NCBI RefSeq assembly: GCF_902459465.1
Contig: NC_047083.1
Location: 8,547,526 to 8,611,525 of the forward strand
Direction of reading: 5' to 3'
DNA from: Asterias rubens
Lineage: Eukaryota > Echinodermata > Asteroidea > Forcipulatida > Asteriidae
DNA length: 64,000 nt
The translations under genes were made by a program, and so were the position numbers. Position 1 is the stretch's first letter. Each line of letters opens with the position of its first letter. This document shows, piece after piece, positions 31,464 to 43,200 of this stretch. Below the pieces are notes generated by a model, which saw only the letters and a program-made list of their open reading frames with translations, was not told the DNA's origin and made no database searches.

Positions 31464-34400
31464 ATGACGACAACTCTGCCATCGTTGGACGGTAAGTTGA
31501 GATTTTTTAGTAGAAGAATAAAATTAACTTCAGTTCAGTCAGGTTTTTCAACCACTCAAAATAAAAAGGAGACCACTCAAAAAAAAGGAGTTGAAATACC
31601 TGAAGTTGAAGTTATGGCCTCCTATTCCTAAAATAATTGACAATAAAAACTAGATGGCTGGACAGTCGTGAGTCGATCCATATTACATTAGAAGTTTAGA
31701 GATAGATTGAAGCCTTTCTCACTCTCATTCTCAATCAGTCAGACTCAGTTCAGAATCAGATTCCATTGTATTGACAACGTTACTAAAATAGTCTTCCTCT
31801 TTTCATGCTTTTTACTTACTTTTATAAACTTAATTTATCTTATCATGGATGTTGGGGGCCTAAATTAAACTTTTATTTAAGTTTAATTAATAAGTCTAAA
31901 AGTAAAACCCACATTATGTACTTCAATCAATTCAAAGGCCGGTGTTGTTTCTAAAAGAAAATTAACAAGTATTAAGTAAGAGAGTAATTACTAAATGTAT
32001 CCATTCTTCAAATTCAAAAGAAAAGCAGTTTATCCGCTAGTTTTGCAATGATCGGTTGTAACCCTACATTACAAATCGTCGGGAGGATGAAAATTGAAGG
32101 GTTACAGTCGTCGCAACTAATTATATCTGCTTGTTTGAGCATGTGTTTGTGCTTCATTTTTAAATTTTCTTCTTTGATTTGTTCATAGCCCTCCTTGGAA
32201 AGGAGAAGAAGAGTAACGTCTCCTTCGGTACGACAAGAGACCGCCCTCTATTCCCGGGCAAGATTCCGCAGAATCGCATGGGAGCGGGAATAGGTCTGGA
32301 GAGCGCCCCCCACAGAGCACCCTGCAGCTACGATAACGATGAGGTATAAACGCAAACTGCCTAACACTTGTTTAAGACAGGCCCTGAACCAATAATTAGA
32401 TTAGATTAGGGAGAGTTTAGGTCGATTCAAATAAATTTTGGTTTCAGACAAGCGAACTTAACATTACATTTAGGTTCGGCTCATGACAAGATCGCCGTCA
32501 GAAACCAAGACGCTCCAGAGTCAATCTTTTGACTTCTAACACATCCAGTTGTTCCTTACTGTTTTAGACGTCAACATTTTCATGTACTTAATTCACAATT
32601 TGGTTTGGTACCTCTGGAGTGCCTGTTGACTAGTGAAGAAATAAATCATCCTTAGCTTTTTCCACACACAACAAGATTAACCTAGTCTTGGTTCCAAGGC
32701 ATTTGCATATATTGGTTTCCAGCCTTACTACCATGAGCTGTATAGCCGGCGTAGGTCTATTTTCACTACTATGGGCAGCGTGCCGGCGCCATTCTCACTA
32801 CCATCATGGGCAGCGCAACATATCGACCGCTAGCTTTGCAGAAGTCTACTCTTGGTTTTTTAGCCTCTGTACTACAGACAGTCATCAACCGAAATGAAAT
32901 CAAGAAGAAAAGCGCTCTTCGTCGGGTTATGTATGAGACAGTGACGTCTTGGATCAAGACTAAGATTAACCCAGTGTTTCTTTCCTTTATTTTGATTACA
33001 GAAAACCACCTTCCTTTACAACATAGACCGTCAAGTAACAAGCAAGAAGGGTTACACGATGGGAGCTCGGACAGGACCGAGATTTAGGAAAGAATTTGCT
33101 GTAAGTGTTGTTAGGAGGTTGTCAGTTGTGTGGTTACAGACCCAGTGTTAAATTACAAGACTCTAGCCAGTACTGTAGTTAAATGGGTATTTTGAGCCTT
33201 GGTATTTTATAATTGTATCTTTTATAGTAATTAAGTCGAGGGACCCTCAAAAGTCCCCAGTATAGTCTAGGTTCCTAGACCATTGGTGTTGCGTGGTCAC
33301 ACACAACCAACGTTCCGATTATGCACGGCAAAAACTGTACACGCTTGTAATGAACAAACGCTAGCGGGCGCTCTTTTTCTCTGATTTCCTGTGCTCACCC
33401 AGGACATGGGGAGATCCGGAAATCAGAGAAACAGAGTGCCCGCTAGCGTTCGTTCATTACAAGGAAGTGTGTACAGTTTTTGCCGTGCATAATCGGAACG
33501 TTGGTTGTGTGACCACGCAACACCAATGGTCTAGGAACCTAGACTATCCCCAGTACTGCGGCCTGGTCCCAATTTCATGGCTATGCTTATCGTCAAATTC
33601 TGGGCTTAGGATCTCCATTCTGCTTACTGTGCAAGACACAAAATTCTGCGCTGGCTGTGTAAGCGAAGAATTCAATGTCCAGTATGTAGACGCACAAGCA
33701 AAAATTGCCTGCTAACCTGTGATATACGCTTGACGTAAGCGCGTAATTCCCTGTAAGCGCCGATTCTTTGCTTACCAAGCCATGGCACCGGTACGAGATT
33801 CAAACCTGTTAAAAGAGGTGAACGCAGAGAAGAAACATAAACCCCAATGTACCTAGTTATCACAAAGTTAAAACCTTTGTAATTTTTTTATTTTTATTTT
33901 AGACCGTCACACCGTGCCCTTCCACCTACCAGACAAAACACACCGACGCTAAGACATTTGTTCCGTCCAACAAGCCGTTCCATGTCGGTGCTAACAGGTT
34001 CTACAGAAACACAGTTGATCCTGAGCTTACACCAGGGTAGGTACTAATCTTTTACAGGTCCTAGTAGAACATGCAGGTGCTTCAACAGACTCTCAGTTTA
34101 AAGTTCCACCTAACTGGCACATAAGGCCTTGACTTTGGTTCTTTGAGGGGCAAAAAAAAAAAAAGTAGGTAAGGGGCACTTGTGTGTGGAAAATGTTAAC
34201 TTGAGTTGGAACTTTACAAAGAGCACCACAGCAAAATTGCAGGGCATCAAGGCGATTGCTGTGGTGTTGCAGGTTTGTATTTCTAGGTCTGGCACCCAAG
34301 GCTTCTCTGCTCTTTCAGATCCAATGTACTTTAGCTACCCCCAAAGCCAATACTGTTTCTGATTCGCACAGCAAGCACCCTTGTTTACAGGTTTCCTCCG

Positions 34401-35214
34401 GGTTAGGGGCAACAGTGATTAACTTCACTTATGAGTCGCGCCAAAGCAAATAGATTAGGAGCGACCCTAGGTCAACCGAAGTAAATTTTTGCTTCAGACA
34501 GGCAAACCTAACCTAAGATGTACAATTGCTCGGCTCATGACAAGATCTAAAACCAAGAACCAGAGTCAGTCCAAACGACTGCAACAGTCGATCTTTCAAC
34601 TTCTAGCACGTCCAGTCGCTCCTAAATGTTTCAGACCTCAAACTTTTCATTGTACTTTTTTCCAGAAATTGGTTCGGCGTGACTCTGGAGCGCCTGTCTG
34701 ATACAGGCGTTAGTTTCATAACCAGGGCCCAATTTCAGAGAGCTGCTTAAGCACAAAATTTTGCTTAAGCAAAAGATTCATTGCTTAGTAAAATCAGATT
34801 ACCGGCCAAGACTCCACTCAATTGTTATGCTAAGTAAACAACAGCTAAATACTAGTCATAAGCAATGTATATGGCATGAAATTTGGCCAGTAACATGTGT
34901 AAAATAAGCGAGCTTTTTTCGTGCTTAAGCAGCTCTATGAAATTGGCCCCAGATGTTGCTATGCATAATTATAATTCCTGTTGTCACTTTCTTTTGATTG
35001 CAGGGCTGGAACCTATGAGCACAACGTCCCACGGGATCGTAAAGTCGCCTTCCATGGGACCTTCGGAGGACCCCAGCTTCTTAAGGTCCAACCAGACGAC
35101 TCGGTCCTCATGCCCGAAGACTGTAAAGGCACAACCTCAAAGAGTCGTATGATGACATATAAGGACAAGAGGAAGTTTGCCATCCGAGAAGCGTATTTGT
35201 CTCTTTACTATTAA
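31464..35214 (+). CDS. CIMAP3: Ciliary microtubule-associated protein 3 (pitchfork)
   Basis: Five coding exons, 31464-31491, 32189-32343, 33002-33100, 33903-34036 and 35004-35214 (TAA), join in phase to 208 aa; human pitchfork is about 191. Diagnostic matches are the SAPHRAPCSY segment (SPHRGP-type in vertebrates), KKGYTMGARTGPRF (KGYTLGARTA-type), the TPGAGTY turn typical of CIMAP/ODF3-like proteins, and the terminus REAYLSLYY against VAYLSLYYN. Vertebrate pitchfork acts at the basal body and primary cilium, in cilium disassembly and left-right patterning; that role here is inferred by homology. All introns are GT..AG. Candidate poly(A) signal AATAAA at 36137-36142, facing the 3' end of EIF3M. 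Intron 3 holds the palindrome at 33263-33547. Confidence 0.92.
33263..33547. mobile_element. Family F palindromic MITE with 7-8 bp target duplication
   Basis: Two arms of about 130 bp are near-perfect inverted repeats: TAGTCTAGGTTCCTAGACCA, GTTGCGTGGTCACACACAAC, CGTTCCGATTATGCACGGC and GCTAGCGGGC against their complements, around CACCCAGGACATGGGG. Direct repeats CCCCAGTA at 33255-33262 and 33548-33555 flank it, a length typical of hAT-type insertion. Confidence 0.88.
34725..34950. mobile_element. Family C MITE in CIMAP3 intron 4
   Basis: Ends GGGCCCAATTTCAGAGAGCTG and CAGCTCTATGAAATTGGCCCC. It ends about 53 bp before the last CIMAP3 exon. Confidence 0.85.
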
Positions 35215-35577
35215 ACATCGATTTAGACTTTTCTTTAAAATATTACTGATTATTACAGTCTGCTCTCATTATAAAAAATAAGCCTGTGCGACTAGTGAAA
35301 TTAACTACTCGAAGTCGCACCTCAAAAAGTTGCGACTTTGACACAAGTCGTTACCAACTTATAATTCCCTTAGTTGCAATGCAGCATTTTGTTTGCCGCA
35401 CGCGCAATGTAGTAAAATTCACGCTGAAAGGGTTGAAGGATTGTGTCATTGATGTCCGATTGTGTTTTGTAAGTAAATTATGTTGTCGTAAATAGTTGGA
35501 GCGTCTCAATTGGTTCACCAAACAGTCTTGGTGGCACGATTAACCGTGAAGGGCCTACATAGGATTCGAACTGCCTC

Positions 35578-35775
35578 TAGCTACCGGGCAACCTCGGTAG
35601 TCTAGTTGGTAAGACACTGCTCTAGCATTGCAAGGGTCGTGGGTTCGATCCCACCCGAGTAACATGCCTGTGATATTTTTTCACAGGACTCGGGAAAGTA
35701 CCGAGTATACAGTGCTAACACACATTGGTGTATGGGTAAAAACCAAAATTTATATTATTTATCCCAGATGCAAAT
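35578..35775 (+). mobile_element. tRNA-derived SINE
   Basis: Pol III A-box-like TAGTCTAGTTGGTAAGAC and B box GTGGGTTCGATCCCACCC, followed by a body with GATATTTTTTCACAGGACTC and ACACATTGGTGTATGGGTA. A second copy with the same body is at 58092-58280. It is downstream of CIMAP3. Confidence 0.85.
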
Positions 35776-36335
35776 TTAACATCTCTTATGGCCTACATGT
35801 AGTTCAATAACAGTTGTCGCGACTGGACTAAGCAATCCTAAGTTGTGACTTCAACACTAGTTTCGCTAGTCACCCAGGCTTAATAAAAAGCACTGTTTTA
35901 AAGAACTTCGGCTTTCAAAGGGAACATTCTCTGAAGTCCAAAATCTCATTTTCTACTTCATGTTTCTTTGTTTTGCTGTCCTCTTATAACAACGATCCTG
36001 TTATAAAGAGGTATTAATTATTTTTATTTCATATTTTGTACATAATGGATGGTTTAAAATGATTTCCTTTGCATTTGTTTTATAAATAAATTGATGTAAT
36101 ATACGTACTGTAAATAGTAATGGAAATGTTCACCTAAATAAAAACCAATGACAAAGTTAAATATCTCGGTTTGTGTTCATTTATTGTTGAGACACAAGTT
36201 TATCAAGATAACTTTTACAGAGAGGGGTAACCATAGAATTTTTTTTTATCAATTTGATGTACTCTAATGTTCAAACTTGTGTCAGTCTACCACAACAGCC
36301 ATTTATGCCGACCAACACTTGGCAAAAGTATGGGT

Positions 36336-36372
36336 GGGGGGGGGGGGGCCTTCAATGCGAAAAAAAAAAGCC
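36336..36372 (+). repeat. G-run then A-run
   Basis: Homopolymer G followed closely by homopolymer A. Confidence 0.85.
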
Positions 36373-36604
36373 GTTTGTCAAAAACTTACAATAATGTTAT
36401 CAATTAATTTCCAATATCACTGATGAGTCAATTGAAATACACAGAACATAAAAACAAAATAATTTCAAAAATTTAGAATTAAAAAAGAAAGGATTGTGCC
36501 AAACCAACTACAATGTATATATTTTTGGATTATCGAGCCTACCCATCCAAATTGTGGTGAGCGTTTAGAATCAAACCAAAGAAGATACGAGTCTTACCTT
36601 CAGC

Positions 36605-36785
36605 AGTGCCAGGCCTGGAAGTTAATGTCCGAGAGGGCAAGGCCATTTTCATTTTTGCAAAGGGCACTTCCATTGGGAAATCTTAAGAGTGTTATCTCCA
36701 GGGGAAACTATTGAAGGGGCACCAGGGCCAAGACCAGGGGCAAGAGAAGACATGGCCTCTGTGGAATTCCAGGCCTGGCCACTCC
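36605..36785. repeat. Family N dispersed repeat
   Basis: Built from CAGGCCTGGAA, GAGAGGGCAAGGCCATTTTC, TTGAAGGGGCACCAGGGCC and GGCCTCTGTGG. Other pieces occur at 12001-12100, 39812-39975, 43060-43225, 57920-58040, 58895-58990, 62155-62202, 63390-63470 and 63595-63750. Confidence 0.65.
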
Positions 36786-36961
36786 TCCAAAAGATGAAAA
36801 AAACATTTAGCCTTTGGGGCACCAAGGAGCAAGCAGAGGTCAGGGCCTCAAGGTTTTCTAATGGTTCTACTTCTTTGAGTTAGTGACGAAAAAACATTCA
36901 CAAATACTGCCCTCTATTGACTATTTTTGACAAGTCATGCTTGGTCAGTGCAACAATTCTT

Positions 36962-37183
36962 GGTCCAATTTCATAATGCCTGTCAGCACAGAAAAAGTGT
37001 TGCTTAACAAAAACAGGTTACCAGCTAAAATTACATTAAGTTAACATTGTTTTGACTGGTGCCCAACTCAGTTTTTCTCTAAGCACAGAAAAGTATTGCA
37101 TAACGAAAACAGGTTACCGCCAAATTTACATTAGGTTAACATTGATAAAAGAAATTTGTCAACAGCATTATGAAATTGGGCCC
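36962..37183. mobile_element. Family C-like MITE at the 3' end of EIF3M
   Basis: Ends GGTCCAATTTCATAATGCC and GGCATTATGAAATTGGGCCC-type, with TTGCTTAACAAAAACAGGTTACC repeated. It ends about 33 bp beyond the EIF3M stop codon, so the 3' UTR probably contains it. Confidence 0.7.
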
Positions 37184-37215
37184 TTGAACAAGAAAAGGGG
37201 GAGGGGCTACACTTT

Positions 37216-40200
37216 TCAAGGGAGGGGTACAGGAACGATCTTCTCCATCCGTGATTGGACGAGGCTCAGGTTCTGTTGCCAGTTGGTCAGGTGTTCCCTC
37301 AACTGCTGCCATTGCTGTTTGCCGAAAGTGCGTAACAACACGTAGCTGTGGACGGAAACAAATTTTCAGAAATCTCTTAAAATAAAAAATGTAATCTTTA
37401 AAAATATTAATAAATTATTTATGTATATTGCGCCCATCCATAAAATGACAAAATTACGCTTACCAGAATAAGGTTACCAGCCAAACTACCATGTAACAAG
37501 TACAATTTGTGACTGGTATCCTTCTCATTTCTGCTTGGCAGAACAATGTTAAGCAATAAGCAATAAACCCATGCTTTTTGACATGTAACTTACTTGATTG
37601 TGATCTTCTTCTGTAGCTGGTCAATGCGAGCTCGCACCATGTTGGTTTTTACAACTGCAAATACAAATCGTGAGGAAAAAAATTAAATAAAAACACTATA
37701 TCAGGGATGCGTTTTGGCGTTAGTAACCAATAACTGTTTCGGTCACTGCCCAGTGGTTAACCGATGGCAAATTCAACCGAAACAGCGTTTGGTTACGACC
37801 ACCAAAATGCACCCAAGATAAACAGATTAAATATTGGGAGAAAATTACAAATGTCCAATGACAATGAGAGTGTCAGTCTCAATGGACCCTTCCCATGAAA
37901 TATGCTAATCACATTCACGCATGCGTACAGACCCTGTTGGTTCGCAAACACCATAGAGTTGTGCACTAAGCAGACGCACAGTCGCGTCTGCGTCACGCAC
38001 GCATTAGCCGTGTACATAACAGTGCGATGTTCCCTCATTTTGCCAAGCAAAACGTTAGTGCGCACGCGCTACGTGGGAAGGATCTATTGACATGAAACAG
38101 GCAGATTGATTAACTTATAATAAGAGCGAATTAAAGAAAAATCCATTGAAAAAAAATTGATTTAAAAAGGAAGAAATACGCCCCGATATAATATACAACA
38201 TGCAATACTCACCCTCGATGATGAAGCCCTCGACCTGCTCCGTCTCTATCTTGAGTTCGTTCTCGATCGTTGAGAATGGAATCTCCTTCTGATCGATGGC
38301 CATGCTCACAAACGACAAGATGCGCATCTTCTGCATGTTCTGATCGTGCGATAAACCTACATTCGCAAACCAACCACAACATTTTAAAGGCAAACTACAA
38401 TAAGTTATCCGCCTAATTATTTTACATTTATGTTAACTGTTAACTTGATGAAATTTTTGGTTTACTCCATAGTTCATCTAATTGTTATTATTTTTAATGG
38501 AAGTATGGAAATAAATTAGCATTTGAAAAAAATAAAAAATAAAATAAAGACTTGTACAGTTTGTCATAATGTACGCAACAGCAACGTGCTGTGTACATAA
38601 CGAGTCAACGCTGGTATGCGTTGTTTCTTGCACTAGGATTCACACAAATCATCAGATACGAGATACATTTTTAGTGATAGGCGCTATGAAAATAAACAAG
38701 GCAAAATGTCTTACCCAGTGTCTTGATGAAATCCTGGTTGTTCTTGAAGAAGGTCATGTAGTCCTCAAGTTTGCCCGAAACAAAAATGTTCAGAAGCTGT
38801 GATCGGGAAAAGAAATCCGAACAAACAAACAAGGACTTAGGGCTGTTCAGAGTAATCAATGTTTAAAATCTTGAAACATCTTTCAATTGAGTTGAGTGTT
38901 GAAGCATACTTAATACCATAAGCCAATATTAAATAGATATTTTCTTAAACTAATATCAATAATATTGAAAACTAAATAAAGGGCACAAATCCATAAAAGT
39001 GTTCATGTCGCTAAATACAAACACTATCATAATAGGTAAAATAATCAACTTGGAAACGTAAGCCTAAGCTAATAAGAAATCCAGAATACAATACACTCTG
39101 TAGAGAAAAACAATAATTAATATCTAAAGTAACATCAAACAGTAAAAACAAACCATTTACACAAATACTTGATTAGAAAGATGTGTCTAAGGTTTGTTTT
39201 CTCCGAATTGGGTTATTAGCAACTTGTGCTTGTTCAAAATATAAACATTAAAACACTTCAAGACACTGGACACTATTGGTAATTGTCAAAGACTAGCCTT
39301 TGCAGTTGGTGTATCTCAACACATGCATAAAATAACAAACCTGTGATCTTTGAGCTCAATCGGTCATCAAAGTTGCGAGATAATACTGAAAGAAAAAACA
39401 CCCTTGTCACACGAAGTTGTGTGCGTTTAGATGGTTGATTTTGAGACCTCAAATTCTAAATCTGAGGTCTCAAAATCAAGTTAGTGGAAAATTACTTCTT
39501 TCTCGAAAACTACTTTACTTCAGAGGGAGTCGTTTCTCACAATGTTTCATACTATCAACCTCTCCCCAGTACTCTGCTAATAATTATTTTGAGTAATTAC
39601 CAATAGTGTCCACTGCCTTTAACAATTTACATACGTTTTTAAAGGGCCATGACTGCATGGTAAATGCAGGCATGTGGCTGTACACATAGAAGTATTAATT
39701 ACATTGAATTGTACAAAATTATATGATTTTAAAAATGGTAAATGGCTAAACAAGAAAATGACATCAACAAAAAATACATACAATTCAATTATTAAAAACA
39801 TAACACAGGCCTGATACTTCACGGAGGCAACGGAGGCGATTGCCTCCGTTGCCCCTTGCCATTGCCTTGGTGCCCTTGAAATGCTCCAGTAGAAATTTAC
39901 AATTTCCTCATAGGGTGCCCTTTGCCAAAGAGAAAATGCCTTGGTGCCCTTGCCTTTTCAAAAACGAAGCATACAGGCCTGATAACAACTGGGTTCAGGT
40001 TGAATGCGTAGACAAATACAACAGTGCAGAAATCTTCTCATATAAGAGTATAAAAACAAGATTGAATTGGAAGAAAACCATCAGTAGGCACAAAAGCAAA
40101 AGTAGTGGAAAATTCCAAGCAATAAAGACACACACGAATCAGACCTCAATTTCATAATCATGTAAACTGCCGTTTTAAAACCTTGCCTTTTAAATGTTTG

Positions 40201-43200
40201 CAGGGTTGTGTCCATGTGATGAAGAACCTTGCCTTTAGCGCAATCCGTCATCACACAGCTTCGACCCTGCTGGTTTTAAACGGCCGTCTAAGACATTGCG
40301 GCACTTTTAAGTCCCCCATAAGAGAGTTGAACTGCTGTACCCCTGCTATGGATTTCACCTGCCTTTAACCATCGGGCTAGCTCGTTGGTCTAGTTGGTAA
40401 GACATCTGCTCTAAATTTGAAAAGGTCTTGGGTTCGATTCCAAGTTATACCCTTGATAATTATAGTCATCTTACCTCATGAATGAGCTCACCCTCCAGGA
40501 ACTTGACCGGTCTGAGCGTGAGGAGGTGATCAAAGAGGAAGGCCTTAGGGTCGGACAAGGAGTTTACGATGCACCTATGAGCTTCTTCTCGAGCCTGAGA
40601 CGCGTTATCCTCAGTATAGGTCCCCAACAGTTCAACCATTACTTTGTTGGACGATTCGCTACAAACAAAACCAAGTTATTATTATTACATTTATCATTTA
40701 TTTGACCGAAAAAAAAAAAAAAAAAAAAAAAAAAGAATTAAAAAAACAAAAACAAGAATGTTAACTAGATAAAAGGTTTGCCTGAGAGGCGTTATCCTCA
40801 TTGTAGGTCCCCAAACAGTTCAACTATTACTTTGTTGGACGATTCGCTAGAAACAAACCCAAATAATAATTTTATTACAAAAAGTTACTTGTCATTTTCT
40901 CTTTGTTTATAAACCCCAAAGTAGTAGACATGGTACAGTAAGTTCCCCCTTTTGATTTATTGCTTGATATTTGCAATAGAAAGTCGCATCCCCTTCAGGT
41001 GATCCCTCTTTCCCAGGTAGTATCATAACACCGAAGGGTTTTACTGCTTTAATCCCTATTCTCAAGTGGTTATTCCCCGGGGTATGGCCATTTCCCGAGG
41101 CAGACAGCTGAGAGAGGACCGAGTAAAAGCACTCATAGTGTGAAAAGGCCGGCTGTCATTCCATGGGGGCAACCCTGGGAAATGGAGTAGGTGTGAAAAG
41201 GGCTTATGTGTGAGTAATAAAACGAATACTGAATGCATTTCGCTCGTACATTGTCGCAAGACCTAACCATGAATAATGAAGTGGGTGGAGGGGGTGGGGG
41301 AGTTTAAGGCAACTTACGTCTGTTTGCCTTCTTTGAGAGCTTCGTACAGCAGCCGTAAGATGGTCGTCGTCTGGTCACGGTTCAAATCCCACTTCTTAAT
41401 CCATTTCTTTACCTGAGAAGTAAAAACAGAGAAGAAATGTGATAGGCTGACTTGATAATTTAGTGAGAAATTCCTTCTTTCTCAAAGCCTACATTACTTC
41501 ACAAGGAGCCTTTCCTCACAATGTTTTATACTATCAACAACTCTCCACTGCTCGTTACCAGGTAAGTTTTTACACTAAAAACTATTTTGAGTAATTACCA
41601 ATAGTGTCCAGGGCCTTTTAAGAACTTAATGATGTCTACACAGATAGAGGTATTCTTACCACTTCCAGCTCCGTCTCGACGTGATCTGCGTTTTGCCCTC
41701 GGGCGGCAACCTTCAACATACAGCAGTAGATGTGATGGCAAAGTAAGTTCTCTACTCCGACGCCGTAAAATAAGTTACTGAGTCTGTAGGGAGTGATCAT
41801 AACATATTATTATTATAAATATTTAAGTAAACTTAATATGAACAGGCATAATATTTGGTTCATGGAAAAGAAGTAGGAGCATCTGATAGAGCCGCTCTTA
41901 CTCATCAAAGATAGATACACAGAGTCTAGAAAACACTAACCAAAATAATACAGTTAAACATTAGGTAAATGTTCAAATAAATGAGTTTACACAGCCTTCT
42001 TAAAGCCATTGGACCCTTTCGGTACAGAAAAAAAAAAAGTTCACAGATTTACAAATAACTTACAGGGTTTACAGAAGGTAGTGGTGAAATACTTCTCTTG
42101 AAATATTAGTCCATGAAATGCTTTACTTTTTTAAAACAGTAAAACAATATCAATTCTCGTTAACGAGAATTACGGATTTATTTTAAACACATGTCATGAC
42201 ACGGCGAAACGCGCGGATACAAGGGTGGGTTTTCCCGTTATTTTCTCCCGACTCCGGTGACCGATTAAGCCCAAATTTTCACAGGTTTGTTATAGTATAT
42301 AGAAGTTGTGATACACGAAGTGTGGGCCTTGGACAATACTGTTTACCGAAAGGGTCCAATGGCTTTAAAAGAGTCCGAGAAAGAGGAGCACCGGAAGCAT
42401 TGTGTATGAAAGTTCATTCCAGAGTCAGGGTGCATGGAGTAGTGTTTTATACTATTAACAGCTCTCCGTTGCTCGTTACCAAGCAAGTTTTTATGCTAAC
42501 AATTATTTTGAGTAATTACAAGCAAAGTTAATTACATTCTTAATTTAGCCTCTGCATAGTCCTCTCCGGCCGAGACTAAATGGTCACTGAGAAGTTTACC
42601 GAGCTGGTTGAGACACTCCGGGGGTTGGTAGATCAGTAATGATAAGATACTGTTGAAGACGCCTTCAATCTCTGACAAAAGCAAAAGAAAAAAGAACAAG
42701 ATTTAAGGGACCCTTTTTTCTCTCCATATTTTACAACAATGAAACCTTATTCTGTTTAAATGTCTTTTTAAATGATATATCGCCCAACATCTGAAGACCC
42801 AGGGGCCAATTTCATAGAGCTGCTTAAGCATCAAATTTGCTTAAGCACGAAAATAGCTTGTTTATTTTTCACATGTTACTGGCAAAAATGTCATGCCATA
42901 TACATTGCTTGTGACTGGTATTTGGCTGTTGTTTACTTAGCATAACAATTGGGTGGAGTCTTGGCTTAGTAAGTAATCTGATTTTACCAAGCAAGGATTG
43001 TTTTGCTTTTAAAAGAAAAATTTTGTGCTTAAGCAGCTCTATGAAATTGGGCCAAGGCAAGATACTTCACAGAGGCAACAAATGCGACTGCCTCCATGTC
43101 CCCTGGTCATTTCCTTGGTGCCCTTGAAATGCTACAGGAAGAAATTTACAATTTTCTCAGAGGGTGCCCTTTACCAAGGAGAAAATTAACTTATGAAAAA

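Noticed and set aside
35578-35660. Possible tRNA gene
   Set aside because: A and B boxes are present, but the acceptor stem does not pair cleanly and the same body follows another copy at 58092, so it is a SINE.
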